Origin: Mycobacteroides chelonae
GTDB taxonomy: Bacteria; Actinomycetota; Actinomycetes; Mycobacteriales; Mycobacteriaceae
Direction of reading: 5' to 3'
DNA: 64,000 nucleotides
Assembly: GCA_014204435.1 (NCBI GenBank)
Contig: JACHLF010000006.1
Span: 62,001 to 126,000, forward strand
Positions 25,075-33,534 of the stretch are shown here, one piece after another. The position numbers and the translations under genes were made by a program. Numbering within the stretch: the stretch's first letter is position 1; each line of letters opens with the position of its first letter. Below the pieces are notes generated by a model, which made no database searches, had not been told where the DNA came from, and saw only the letters and a program-made list of their open reading frames with translations.

Positions 25075-26157
25075 ATGACCAGTGCCCGACGTGCCGCCGA
25101 ATCCCGGCAGACCGCCCTTACCTACGCCGGACCGGAGTGGATGGGCAAGGCCAATTGGCATTCTGTGGCCGAGACATACTTGTTCAAGGCGCTGGGTAAG
25201 CCGTGTCTGTACGCACTAACCAAGCTGATGATGGCCGTGAACCGGCGATTCCCGGACGCCCTGCTGAATCGGCGCTACGACGGACTGGAACGTCTGATGG
25301 GCTGGGTGCCCGGGGTATCCGGCACTCGCACGGAGCGCGTTCAGCTGCCGAACTGCGAAGCCGAATGGACGTGGAACGCCAAGAACGAGACGGGGTCCAG
25401 CCCATCAAACGATGCCCCGGTGGTCATCTACTTCCATGGGTCGGCGTTCATCGCGCTGGGCATCAACAGCCACCGGCCGTTGGTCAGCCGAATCGCGCGT
25501 GATTCCGGGGCGCGGGCGCTGAATGTTGGCTACCGGCTGTGCCCGCGCAATCTGGTCGAAGACGCCGTCGCCGACGGCGTCGACGCCTACCGCTACGTGC
25601 TGAGTCAGGGCGTCGACCCCGACAACATCGTGCTCGCGGGCGATTCCGCCGGCGGGTTCCTGGCGGCCATGACCGCGATCACGGTGCGGGACGAGGGCTT
25701 GACGCCGCCCGCCGGCTGCGTGCTGATCTCGGCGGCGACCAGCAACGACATGGAGCCGAAATACGCTGTCGCTAGGCGCGTGGGCGATGCCATGTTCCCG
25801 GTCGACTTCTTGGCGATGATCAACGACGTGTTCCTGTTGCGCAACGGTGCGCGTGAGCCGGGCCTGTGCCCGGCCGACGCGGACCTGACCGACCTGGGCC
25901 CCTTCCTGCTGCAGGTAGGTTCGCAGGAGGCGCTGCGGCCCGACTCGGAGTTGTTTGCGGAACGTCTTGTCGCGGCCGGGGTTCCCGTGCGCCTGCAGAT
26001 CTTCGACCGTGCGATTCACGTGTTCCAGATCTTCGCGCTCACCAACCCGGATGCTCGGCGCGCGGTCGCCGAGATCACCGAGTTCATCAAGATCGTGCCG
26101 GGGTTGGCCAAGGCGCGGCGCAAGCCCGACGTATTGGCCGCGGGTCTAGGCTCCTAG
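25075..26157 (+). CDS. Alpha/beta hydrolase (HSL-like esterase)
   Basis: 360 residues from ATG 25075, which has GAGGAGG five bases upstream; an in-frame ATG seven codons earlier has none. The catalytic framework is PVVIYFHGSAFIALG (oxyanion motif HGSAF in place of HGGGF, about residue 121), nucleophile GDSAGG (Ser near 190), LQVGSQEALRPDSE for the acid and RAIHVFQ for the histidine. The N-terminal 70 residues form a cap. Follows the racemase after 69 bases, probably co-expressed. Its 3' end overlaps dapC by 12 bases. Substrate unknown; likely a lipid ester. Confidence 0.85.
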   Translation: MTSARRAAESRQTALTYAGPEWMGKANWHSVAETYLFKALGKPCLYALTKLMMAVNRRFPDALLNRRYDGLERLMGWVPGVSGTRTERVQLPNCEAEWTWNAKNETGSSPSNDAPVVIYFHGSAFIALGINSHRPLVSRIARDSGARALNVGYRLCPRNLVEDAVADGVDAYRYVLSQGVDPDNIVLAGDSAGGFLAAMTAITVRDEGLTPPAGCVLISAATSNDMEPKYAVARRVGDAMFPVDFLAMINDVFLLRNGAREPGLCPADADLTDLGPFLLQVGSQEALRPDSELFAERLVAAGVPVRLQIFDRAIHVFQIFALTNPDARRAVAEITEFIKIVPGLAKARRKPDVLAAGLGS

Positions 26158-27324
26158 CCGCGTCAGGCGGGTTATCGCCTCATCGATCACCGCGTCGCGT
26201 TTGGCGAAGGTGAACCGCACCAGGTGATTCCATTTCTCGGCCGTCTCTGTGCCGGGATCGCAGAAGGCGCTTACCGGAACCGCTACTACCCCAACGGTTT
26301 CCGGTAGGCGTCGGCAGAGTTCTGCGCTGTCGGTGAATCCCAGCGGGCGTGGGTCGGCGCAGACGAAATAGCCGCCCTCGCTGCTGTGCACTTCAAAGCC
26401 GAGTCCAGCGAGGGCCTCGGAGAGGCGATCACGCCTGCGCTGCAACGACTCCCGCAGGTTCTTTACCCACGCCTGTTCGGTGTCCAGCGCCACGGCCACC
26501 GCGGGCTGGAACGGCCCGCCGCCGACATAGGAGAGGAATTGTTTGGCCGCGCGCACTCCCGAGACCAATGCCGGTGTGCCACATGCCCAGCCGATCTTCC
26601 AGCCGGTGCAGTTGAACGTCTTGGCGGCACTGGAGATGGTGACTGTGCGGTCGGCCATTCCGGGCAGGCCGGCCATCGGGGTTTGCGTGCGCCCGTCGAA
26701 GAGCAGCCGTTCGTACACCTCGTCGGAGATGACCAGTAAGTCGTGTTCGACCGCGAGCTCGGCCACCCGGGCCAACTCGGCGTCGGTGAAGACCTTGCCC
26801 GTGGGGTTGTGCGGGGAATTGATGACCAATGCCGTTGTGCGGGGCGTGATGGCGGCTGCCAGCGCCTCGGTATCCAACGCGAAGCCCGCGCCATCGGGCA
26901 CGAGCGGCACCGGTACCCGTACCGCGCCGGCCATCGCCACCACCGCCGCGTACGAGTCGTAGTACGGCTCGATCAGGATGACCTCGGAACCCGGTTCGAC
27001 GAGGCCGAGCATTGCCCCGGCGATCGCCTCGGTGGCACCGACGGTGACCAGCACCTGCGTTTCCGGATCAAGCTCCTCGCCGTAGCGCGCGAGCCGATCG
27101 GCGGCGATGGCTCGGCGCAGCTCGGGAGTGCCCAGCCCCGGCGGGTATTGATTGAGCCCGGACCGGATGGCCTGCTGTGCCGCGTCGAGCATGGTTGTCG
27201 GGCCATCCTCATCGGGAAAGCCCTGACCCAAGTTGATCGCGTCGTGCCGAACGGCTAAGGCCGACATCTCGGCGAAGATCGTTGCGCCGAAAGGGCGCAA
27301 CCGTTCGACGGTCTTCGGATTCAC
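26146..27324 (-). CDS. dapC: Class I/II PLP aminotransferase, DapC-like
   Basis: 392 residues, fold-type I aminotransferase. Visible landmarks are INLGQGFPDEDGP near the N-terminus, LNQYPPGLGTPELRRAIA, the NSPHNPTGKVF motif (about 170), ISDEVYERLLFDG, the PLP lysine in SSAAKTFNCTGWKIGW (about 232) and the C-terminal arginine region HLVRFTFAKRD. Rv0858c, the orthologue by position and length, is assigned as N-succinyldiaminopimelate aminotransferase of lysine/peptidoglycan precursor synthesis; related enzymes are kynurenine- or methionine-type aminotransferases, so the substrate is not certain. Confidence 0.88.
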   Translation of the reverse strand: MNPKTVERLRPFGATIFAEMSALAVRHDAINLGQGFPDEDGPTTMLDAAQQAIRSGLNQYPPGLGTPELRRAIAADRLARYGEELDPETQVLVTVGATEAIAGAMLGLVEPGSEVILIEPYYDSYAAVVAMAGAVRVPVPLVPDGAGFALDTEALAAAITPRTTALVINSPHNPTGKVFTDAELARVAELAVEHDLLVISDEVYERLLFDGRTQTPMAGLPGMADRTVTISSAAKTFNCTGWKIGWACGTPALVSGVRAAKQFLSYVGGGPFQPAVAVALDTEQAWVKNLRESLQRRRDRLSEALAGLGFEVHSSEGGYFVCADPRPLGFTDSAELCRRLPETVGVVAVPVSAFCDPGTETAEKWNHLVRFTFAKRDAVIDEAITRLTRLGA

Positions 27325-27455
27325 GCTGGTCCGTGTTCGTTGATCGCCGGCTCCATGCCGGGAGCCTACCGCCGGATTCAGCTACTGGTTGGTTCGAAGG
27401 ACGGGTCCCTACCGGAATCGGGCAGAAGTAGAGACTGTGCACAACATCTCCAGGG

Positions 27456-27923
27456 CTATCGGTCGGGCTGGCCTGTCGGCGAGTTGCAGCCGGGGTCGGG
27501 CGGGTAGTTGAGCGGCGCGGTCCGGCAGAAGAAGTGACTCCAGCCAGAGCTGCCGTACCGGTCCGTGCTGGCATCGACGAAGACCTCCAGCCTTTGGTCG
27601 GGGGAGAACACCCGGTAGTAGGTGGTGATGGGATGGCCCTCGATGGTGGGCTGGACGACGGTCAGTTCGCCCCCGCGGCCCGAGGCTCTGGCGTTGTTCA
27701 TGCAGTCGCGCTGCGCTGCGGGCAGATCCTCCCGGAAGTGGCGGTGCGTCCCGCAGCTCGGGAGGGAAGCGCGCTGCGTGAACGAGGTAGGCGGGGGCAT
27801 CGGCTTGCGATGGCCTGGACCGCCCGCGGCCCAGCTCCAGCCATTCCACACCGCGAATATCGACAGAACCGCAATGGACCCAATGAGCACGCGTCTTAGC
27901 GGTAGCGATCGGCTCCACAGCAC
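27456..27923 (-). CDS. Exported protein of unknown function
   Basis: 155 residues from GTG 27923. The N-terminus is a signal or anchor sequence (RRVLIGSIAVLSIFAVWNGWSWAAGG), followed by a globular part with four cysteines (LPSCGTHR, QRDCMNNA, HFFCRTA, DPGCNSP), suggesting two disulfides outside the membrane. The ITTYYRVFSPDQRLEVFVD stretch looks like a beta-hairpin core. No family recognised. A TATGCT -10 element six bases before the GTG and a palindrome across its -35 region suggest a regulated leaderless gene. Convergent-adjacent to dapC on the same strand, 131 bases upstream of it. Confidence 0.75.
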   Translation of the reverse strand: MLWSRSLPLRRVLIGSIAVLSIFAVWNGWSWAAGGPGHRKPMPPPTSFTQRASLPSCGTHRHFREDLPAAQRDCMNNARASGRGGELTVVQPTIEGHPITTYYRVFSPDQRLEVFVDASTDRYGSSGWSHFFCRTAPLNYPPDPGCNSPTGQPDR

Positions 27924-27929
27924 ACTTTG

Positions 27930-27935
27930 AGCATA
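27930..27935 (-). promoter_or_regulatory. Candidate -10 element of the exported-protein gene (leaderless)
   Basis: On the minus strand TATGCT (27935-27930) fits TANNNT and ends six bases before the GTG start at 27923, the geometry of a leaderless transcript. No Shine-Dalgarno sequence is visible. Confidence 0.45.
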
Positions 27936-27946
27936 GTGTCACACAT

Positions 27947-27968
27947 CTCCCAACCAACGGGTTGGGAG
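27947..27968. promoter_or_regulatory. Perfect palindrome shared with the racemase promoter
   Basis: CTCCCAACC (27947-27955) and GGTTGGGAG (27960-27968) are perfect 9-base arms around four bases. It covers the expected -35 region of the leftward exported-protein gene and lies 140 bases ahead of the rightward fadA. The 17 bases 27948-27964 recur exactly at 23879-23895. Reads as an operator of a dimeric repressor. Confidence 0.6.
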
Positions 27969-28024
27969 GGCTGCTTACCATGGGGATGCCAGCCTGGTCT
28001 AACGTAAGGCTGTCTCGGCGAAAC

Positions 28025-28037
28025 TGACTCGGAGTCA
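28025..28037. promoter_or_regulatory. Palindrome in the fadA leader
   Basis: TGACTC (28025-28030) and GAGTCA (28032-28037) are inverted repeats around one G, 71 bases before the fadA start. Short but perfect, and placed where a fatty-acid-responsive regulator could act. No specific regulator can be named. Confidence 0.35.
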
Positions 28038-28108
28038 ATCCGGATTCACGGGCCGGGGCACCTTGTAATACATGCCCCATACGCACCTCCCTATAAGGAC
28101 GTATACCC

Positions 28109-29317
28109 ATGACTGAAGCATTCATCTATGAGGCCATCCGCACGCCTCGCGGCAAGCAGCGCGGCGGCGCCCTCAACGAGGTCAAGCCGCTGAACCTGGT
28201 GGTCGGCCTGATCGACGAGCTCCGCCGCCGTTTCCCTGACCTGGACGAGAACCTGATCAGCGATGTCGTGCTCGGCGTGGTCTCGCCGGTGGGCGACCAG
28301 GGTGGCGATATCGCCCGCACCGTGGTGCTGGCCGCGGGCCTGCCCGACACCGTCGGTGGCGTGCAGCTCAACCGTTTCTGCGCCTCCGGCCTGGAAGCCG
28401 TCAACGTCGCAGCCCAGAAGGTCCGTGCCGGTTGGGACGACCTGGTGCTCGCCGGTGGCGTGGAGGCAATGTCGCGGGTCCCGATGGGCAGCGATGGCGG
28501 CGCCTGGGCCTCGGACCCGGCCACCAACTACGACGTGTCCTTCGTGCCGCAGGGCATCGGTGCCGATCTGATCGCCACCATCGAGGGCTTCACCCGTGAC
28601 GACGTCGACGCTTACGCCGCGCGCTCGCAGGACCGCGCCGCGGCCGCGTGGTCCGGTGGCTACTTCGCCAAGTCCGTTGTGCCGGTGAAGGATCAGAATG
28701 GTCTGCTCATCCTGGACCACGACGAGCACATGCGTCCCGGCACCACCGCTGCCGACCTGGGCAAGCTGAAGCCGGCCTTCGAGGGTCTGGCAGCGCTCGG
28801 TGGGTTCGACGACGTGGCGCGCATCAAGTACCACTACGTCGAGAAGATCAACCACGTGCACACCGGTGGTAACAGCTCCGGCATCGTCGACGGCGCCGCC
28901 CTGGTGCTGGTCGGGTCCGAAGAGGCTGGTAAGTCGCAGGGCCTGACCCCGCGGGCACGCATTGTCTCTACCGCGATCACCGGCGCCGAGCCGCTCATCA
29001 TGCTCACCGGCCCGACCCCGGCAGCCAAGAAGGCGCTCGACCGTGCCGGACTGACCGTGGATGACATTGACCTGTTCGAGCTCAACGAGGCCTTCGCCTC
29101 GGTGGTCCTGAAGTTCCAGAAGGACCTGAACATCCCGGACGAGAAGCTCAACGTCAACGGTGGCGCCATCGCGATGGGGCACCCGCTGGGCGCCACCGGC
29201 GCCATGATCACCGGAACCATGGTCGACGAGCTGGAGCGTCGCGGCCTCAAGCGCGCCCTCATCACGCTGTGCGTCGGCGGCGGCATGGGCATTGCCACCA
29301 TCATCGAGCGAGTCTGA
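28109..29317 (+). CDS. fadA: Acetyl-CoA acetyltransferase / 3-ketoacyl-CoA thiolase FadA
   Basis: 402 residues. Beta subunit of the fatty-acid beta-oxidation complex: cleaves 3-ketoacyl-CoA to acetyl-CoA and a shortened acyl-CoA. The nucleophilic cysteine is in [12 protein letters not shown] (about Cys 92), the active-site histidine in GHPLGATG (about 352) and the acid/base cysteine in TLCVGGGMG (about 390). The start ATG follows AAGGACGTATACCC. fadB begins 28 bases after its stop. Orthologous by length and order to Rv0859. Confidence 0.95.
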   Translation: MTEAFIYEAIRTPRGKQRGGALNEVKPLNLVVGLIDELRRRFPDLDENLISDVVLGVVSPVGDQGGDIARTVVLAAGLPDTVGGVQLNRFCASGLEAVNVAAQKVRAGWDDLVLAGGVEAMSRVPMGSDGGAWASDPATNYDVSFVPQGIGADLIATIEGFTRDDVDAYAARSQDRAAAAWSGGYFAKSVVPVKDQNGLLILDHDEHMRPGTTAADLGKLKPAFEGLAALGGFDDVARIKYHYVEKINHVHTGGNSSGIVDGAALVLVGSEEAGKSQGLTPRARIVSTAITGAEPLIMLTGPTPAAKKALDRAGLTVDDIDLFELNEAFASVVLKFQKDLNIPDEKLNVNGGAIAMGHPLGATGAMITGTMVDELERRGLKRALITLCVGGGMGIATIIERV

Positions 29318-29345
29318 GTCGGAAAGACAAGAGGAACCAGAACCA

Positions 29346-31502
29346 ATGAGCGCAAACACCATTCAGTGGGAAAAGGATGCCGACGGCATCGTTACCCTGA
29401 CCCTGGACGACCCCAACGGCTCGGCCAACGTGATGAACGACGACTACAAGCAGTCGATGGCCGCGGCCGTCAAGCGCCTTGTGGAAGAGAAGGATTCGAT
29501 CACCGGTGTGATCGTCACCAGTGCCAAGAAGACCTTCTTTGCCGGTGGTGACCTCACCAAGATCATCCAGATCCAGCCGGAGAACGCCCAGGAAGCCTTC
29601 AACGAGGTCGAGGAGATCAAGAAGGACCTGCGCACGCTGGAGACCTTCGGTCGTCCGGTCGTGGCAGCCATCAACGGAGCTGCCCTCGGTGGTGGCCTGG
29701 AGATCGCGTTGGCCACCCATCACCGGATTGCTGCTGACGTCAAGGGATCTCAGATCGGCTTGCCCGAGGTGTCGCTGGGTCTGCTGCCCGGTGGCGGCGG
29801 CGTCACCCGCGTGACCCGGATGCTCGGCATCCAGAACGGCTTCGTGACCGTGCTGGCCCAGGGCACCCGCTTCACCCCGGCCAAGGCCAAGGAAGTCGGT
29901 CTTGTGGATGAAGTTGTCGAGCTGTCCGAATTGATCCCCGCCGCCAAGGCATGGATTAAGGCCAACCCCGAGGCCGTGCAGCGCTGGGATGTCAAGGGCT
30001 ACAAGATCCCCGGCGGCACCCCGTCCACCCCGGCACTGGCGGCGATCCTGCCGTCGTTCCCGTCGAACCTGAAGAAGCAGCTCAAGGGCGCGCCGATGCC
30101 GGCCCCGCGGGCCATCCTGGCCGCCGCGGTCGAGGGTGCCCAGGTGGACTTCGACACGGCCAGCCGTATCGAGAGCCGCTACTTCACCAGCCTGACCACC
30201 GGGCAGGTCGCCAAGAACATGACGCAGGCGTTCTTCTTCGACCTGCAGACCATCAATGGCGGCGGCTCACGTCCGGACGGTATCGCCAAGCAGGACATCA
30301 AGAAGATCGGTGTGCTGGGCGCGGGCATGATGGGTGCCGGAATCGCGTACGTCTCGGCCAAGGCCGGTTATGACGTGGTCCTGAAGGACGTCTCGCTGGA
30401 GGCGGCTCAGAAGGGCAAGGGCTACTCGGAAAAGCTTGAGGAAAAGGCTCTTTCCCGCGGCAAGACCACTGCGGAGAAGTCTGCGGCGCTGCTGGCCAAG
30501 ATCACCCCGACCGCGGACGCCGCCGATCTGGCCGGTGTCGACTTCGTGGTTGAGGCGGTTTTCGAGAACACCGAGCTCAAGCACAAGGTGTTCCAGGAGA
30601 TCGAGGACGTCGTCGAGCCCAACGCGCTGCTTGGCTCCAACACCTCCACGCTGCCCATCACCGGGCTGGCCGCGGGTGTGAAGCGCCAGGAAGACTTCAT
30701 CGGCATCCACTTCTTCTCTCCCGTCGACAAGATGCCGCTGGTGGAGATCATCCGCGGTGAGAAGACCTCCGACGAGGCGCTGGCCCGGGTGTTCGACTAC
30801 GTGCTGGCCATCAAGAAGACCCCGATCGTCGTCAACGACAGCCGCGGCTTCTTCACCAGCCGCGTGATCGGCACCTTCGTCAACGAGGCTGTCGCCATGC
30901 TGGCCGAGGGCATCGAACCCTCGACCATCGAGCAGGCCGGCAGCCAGGCCGGATACCCGGCTCCGCCGCTGCAGTTGTCGGATGAGCTGAACCTGACACT
31001 GATGCAGAAGATCCGTAAGGAGACCGCCGAGGCCGCCAAGGCCGAGGGCAAGGAACTGCCGGACGACCCGGCGGGCCGTGTCATCGACACGCTGGTCGAG
31101 GCGGGCCGTCCGGGCCGCCTCGGTGGTGCCGGCTTCTACGACTACGTGGATGGCAAGCGCACCGAGCTGTGGTCCGGCCTGCGGACGACGTTCAACACTC
31201 GTGCCGGTTCCGACTCGGCCAACCCGCCGCTGCAGGACCTCATCGAGCGCATGCTGTTCGCCGAGGCCATCGAGACGCAGAAGTGCTTCGACGAGGGTGT
31301 GCTGACCTCGACCGCCGACGCCAACATCGGTTCGATCTTCGGGATCGGCTTCCCGGCGTGGACCGGTGGAGTGCACCAGTACATCGTTGGATACGAAGGA
31401 CCCGCCGGTAAGGGCAAGGCAGGATTCGTGGCTCGTGCAAAGGAATTGGCTGCCACGTACGGTGACCGCTTCAACCCGCCCGCGTCGCTCTTGGACGCGT
31501 AA
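29346..31502 (+). CDS. fadB: Fatty acid oxidation multifunctional protein FadB
   Basis: 718 residues. The N-terminal enoyl-CoA hydratase domain (about 1-190) has oxyanion-hole glycines in FFAGGDLTK and [13 protein letters not shown] and the catalytic glutamate region [15 protein letters not shown]; the 3-hydroxyacyl-CoA dehydrogenase part (about 315-600) has the NAD motif [13 protein letters not shown] and the catalytic [18 protein letters not shown]. Together with FadA it forms the trifunctional beta-oxidation complex known for Rv0859/Rv0860. Start ATG 29346 with AGAGGAAC upstream. A strong terminator follows. Confidence 0.96.
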   Translation: MSANTIQWEKDADGIVTLTLDDPNGSANVMNDDYKQSMAAAVKRLVEEKDSITGVIVTSAKKTFFAGGDLTKIIQIQPENAQEAFNEVEEIKKDLRTLETFGRPVVAAINGAALGGGLEIALATHHRIAADVKGSQIGLPEVSLGLLPGGGGVTRVTRMLGIQNGFVTVLAQGTRFTPAKAKEVGLVDEVVELSELIPAAKAWIKANPEAVQRWDVKGYKIPGGTPSTPALAAILPSFPSNLKKQLKGAPMPAPRAILAAAVEGAQVDFDTASRIESRYFTSLTTGQVAKNMTQAFFFDLQTINGGGSRPDGIAKQDIKKIGVLGAGMMGAGIAYVSAKAGYDVVLKDVSLEAAQKGKGYSEKLEEKALSRGKTTAEKSAALLAKITPTADAADLAGVDFVVEAVFENTELKHKVFQEIEDVVEPNALLGSNTSTLPITGLAAGVKRQEDFIGIHFFSPVDKMPLVEIIRGEKTSDEALARVFDYVLAIKKTPIVVNDSRGFFTSRVIGTFVNEAVAMLAEGIEPSTIEQAGSQAGYPAPPLQLSDELNLTLMQKIRKETAEAAKAEGKELPDDPAGRVIDTLVEAGRPGRLGGAGFYDYVDGKRTELWSGLRTTFNTRAGSDSANPPLQDLIERMLFAEAIETQKCFDEGVLTSTADANIGSIFGIGFPAWTGGVHQYIVGYEGPAGKGKAGFVARAKELAATYGDRFNPPASLLDA

Positions 31503-31515
31503 GCAGGCTCTCCTA

Positions 31516-31558
31516 ACTTTTCAGCCGCTCACCCTTCGGGGTGGGCGGCTGAAAGTTG
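31516..31558 (+). terminator. Terminator of the fadAB operon
   Basis: Long stem with arms in 31516-31535 and 31540-31558 (AACTTT, CAGCCGC, CACCC pairing with GGGTG, GCGGCTG, AAAGTT) closed by a TTCG tetraloop, then TTGTTTAA. It begins 13 bases after the fadB stop. A classic stable terminator hairpin. Confidence 0.9.
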
Positions 31559-31799
31559 TTTAAGGGTCGTTTCCGACGGCGATCCGGACCCCGATGCGGC
31601 TGCTTACCTCCTTCGAAAAGTGCCTCGGAAGGCCGGATTTGCGCATGTGTGAGCGCGCTCGCGGGCCGAAAACCAAGACGGCCGTCAGAAATTTCGCCCC
31701 GGAAGTCGTGGCGCACGCCACAAAGTTGGTAGCGCAGGGCGGTGGACCACAAAATTTCTCGCGGGGCCGTAGGTTCCCTGACCGCACTACACACATAGT

Positions 31800-32091
31800 T
31801 AAGGGTTCTTCGCGTAACCAGACATGAATCGCCAGGTCATATAGCTTTTCTGCACACGAGTTCTATTTGCTGGAGGCGGTTTACCGTAAGCCTTTTGATA
31901 AGTTGCTGGCAAGCTGCGGAACATGTTGTTAACCACAGTTCACTAGCTATTTCTTTCACGGAACACACCTTTGCGAGATATTTATTCGCTACATTGCCCA
32001 CAGTGAGCGATGTCTTTGCCGTCTGCAGTGGTGCAGACAAATTGGGTTTGGTTCGGCTCGTTGTCGAGATTGCTGAGCAGGGATAGGGACC
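31800..32091 (+). other. AT-rich regulatory leader of the lipid locus
   Basis: Within the 589 bases between fadB and the PapA-like gene, about the last 290 are strikingly AT-rich for this genome (for example TTTCTTTCACGG, GAGATATTTATTCGC, CAAATTGGG). No credible ORF lies here on either strand; short frames at 31560-31830 read as shadows. Such AT-rich islands upstream of lipid genes are typical Lsr2-bound silenced promoters in mycobacteria (family knowledge), so a regulated promoter for the downstream operon is inferred. Confidence 0.5.
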
Positions 32092-33519
32092 ATGGTTGCA
32101 CTCGGAACGATCCACGATTGGCACCCCACGCCGGGGACCGTCATCTCCTGGGGCGCTTCGCGGCCCGCGCGCGACGCCGCCGCGCAGGCGCCTGTCAGCG
32201 CGGTGCCCCCGAGCTATCAGCAGGCCCAGCATGTGCGCGCGTATCGGAATCTCGCCCGTGAGGGCCGCGAGATGGGGCGGCTGGGGATCGGCTCATGGGA
32301 TGTCCCCGGGATCTGCGACGTCGACGCCATGACCGCGGCCATCAATGCTCACCTGCGGCGCCACGACACCTACCACTCGTGGTTCGCGTTTGACACAGCC
32401 GACAACATCGTGCGGCACGTAATCGGCGACCCCGAAACCATCGACTTTGTGCCCCAGGACTACGGCCTACAGGGTCCCGAGGAGATCCGCGCCCACCTAT
32501 TGCGCACCTCGGGCACCCCACTTACGTGGGACTGCTTTACCTTCGGGGTCATTCAGCGCGCAGACCACTTCACGGTGTACATCAGCGTGGACCACCTGCA
32601 CACCGACGGCATGTCCACCGGAATCCTGTACGTCGAGATCCAGCTGATGTACGCCAGCCTGGTTCACGGTTCCGCGCTGCAACTTCCGCCTCCTGCCGGC
32701 TATCTGGACTTCTCTGCCCGCGAGCTCGCGCATAACCAGGCGATGACTGCGGACTCCTTCGAGGTGCAGACCTGGATACGGTACGCGCGGGACAACGGCG
32801 GCACCCTGCCGGATTTCGTCCTACCGCTCGGCGACCGGTCGGTGCCGAACGTCGGTGGGATGGTCGCCGCACCCCTGCTGACGGCCGAGGAGAGCGTTGC
32901 GTTCGAAAAGGCTTGTGAACAAGCGGGCGTGCGATTCAGCGGCGGTGTCTTCGCGTGTGCGGCATTGATCGATCGGGAACTCACCGGGGCCGATGCCTTC
33001 TATGGCATCACCCCGTACGACACCCGCAGCACGCCGGAAGAGCAGCTGTCAGTGGGCTGGTACGCGAGCTTCATCCCCTTTGTCGTCGATATGTCGGACG
33101 GTTCCTTCGCGACGGTCGCACGGTCCGCGCAGAAGTCCTTCGACGAATGCCAGCCCCTGGCCAAGGTGCCGTTCGAGCGGGTGCTGGAGTTGGCCGGACC
33201 CGAATCGGGTCTGACCGCACCCGATTACGTGGTCCCGATGGTGTCCTTCCTGGACGCGCGCAAGATCCCGGTCAGTGCCGAATGGGATCGCATCAATGGC
33301 GGAATCTACGGGGACAGCCGTTCTTCCGATCAGGTGTGCATGTGGGTCAACAGGTTTGAGAACGAAACAAACCTGACGATCTCGTTCCCCGACAATGCCG
33401 TCGCCCGTGAATCTGTGTCGCGCTATTTCCACGTGGCCCGCCTGGTTTACCAGCGTGTTGCGCAGTCACAGGCCATTTCCCAAACCTGCGGCACCGGCGC
33501 CGCATCCGAACAGCAGTGA
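32092..33519 (+). CDS. PapA-type acyltransferase (condensation-domain family)
   Basis: 475 residues. Polyketide-associated acyltransferases esterify hydroxyl groups of surface glycolipids such as trehalose polyacyl lipids. The active motif H-x-x-x-D-G is present as HLHTDG (about 166-171) within VYISVDHLHTDGMSTGILYVE. The opening MVALGTIHDWHPTPGTVISW and late FLDARKIPVSAEWDRINGG, with WVNRFENETNLTISFPDN, also match the PapA layout. First gene of a compact four-gene run ending in an MmpL transporter. Probably modifies the same lipid that the transporter exports. Confidence 0.88.
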   Translation: MVALGTIHDWHPTPGTVISWGASRPARDAAAQAPVSAVPPSYQQAQHVRAYRNLAREGREMGRLGIGSWDVPGICDVDAMTAAINAHLRRHDTYHSWFAFDTADNIVRHVIGDPETIDFVPQDYGLQGPEEIRAHLLRTSGTPLTWDCFTFGVIQRADHFTVYISVDHLHTDGMSTGILYVEIQLMYASLVHGSALQLPPPAGYLDFSARELAHNQAMTADSFEVQTWIRYARDNGGTLPDFVLPLGDRSVPNVGGMVAAPLLTAEESVAFEKACEQAGVRFSGGVFACAALIDRELTGADAFYGITPYDTRSTPEEQLSVGWYASFIPFVVDMSDGSFATVARSAQKSFDECQPLAKVPFERVLELAGPESGLTAPDYVVPMVSFLDARKIPVSAEWDRINGGIYGDSRSSDQVCMWVNRFENETNLTISFPDNAVARESVSRYFHVARLVYQRVAQSQAISQTCGTGAASEQQ

Positions 33520-33534
33520 AAGGTTGGCATTCTC

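Noticed and set aside
27947..27968. The CTCCCAACC palindrome as a terminator
   Set aside because: It lies between two outward-facing promoters, has no T tract, and the same 17 bases recur in another promoter, which favours an operator.
28091..29362. 423-codon minus-strand frame opposite fadA
   Set aside because: Composed of the complement of thiolase codons; no family text, and fadA motifs are intact.
31513..31830. Short ORFs on both strands after fadB
   Set aside because: They include the terminator hairpin, have no ribosome sites and show no protein-like composition.
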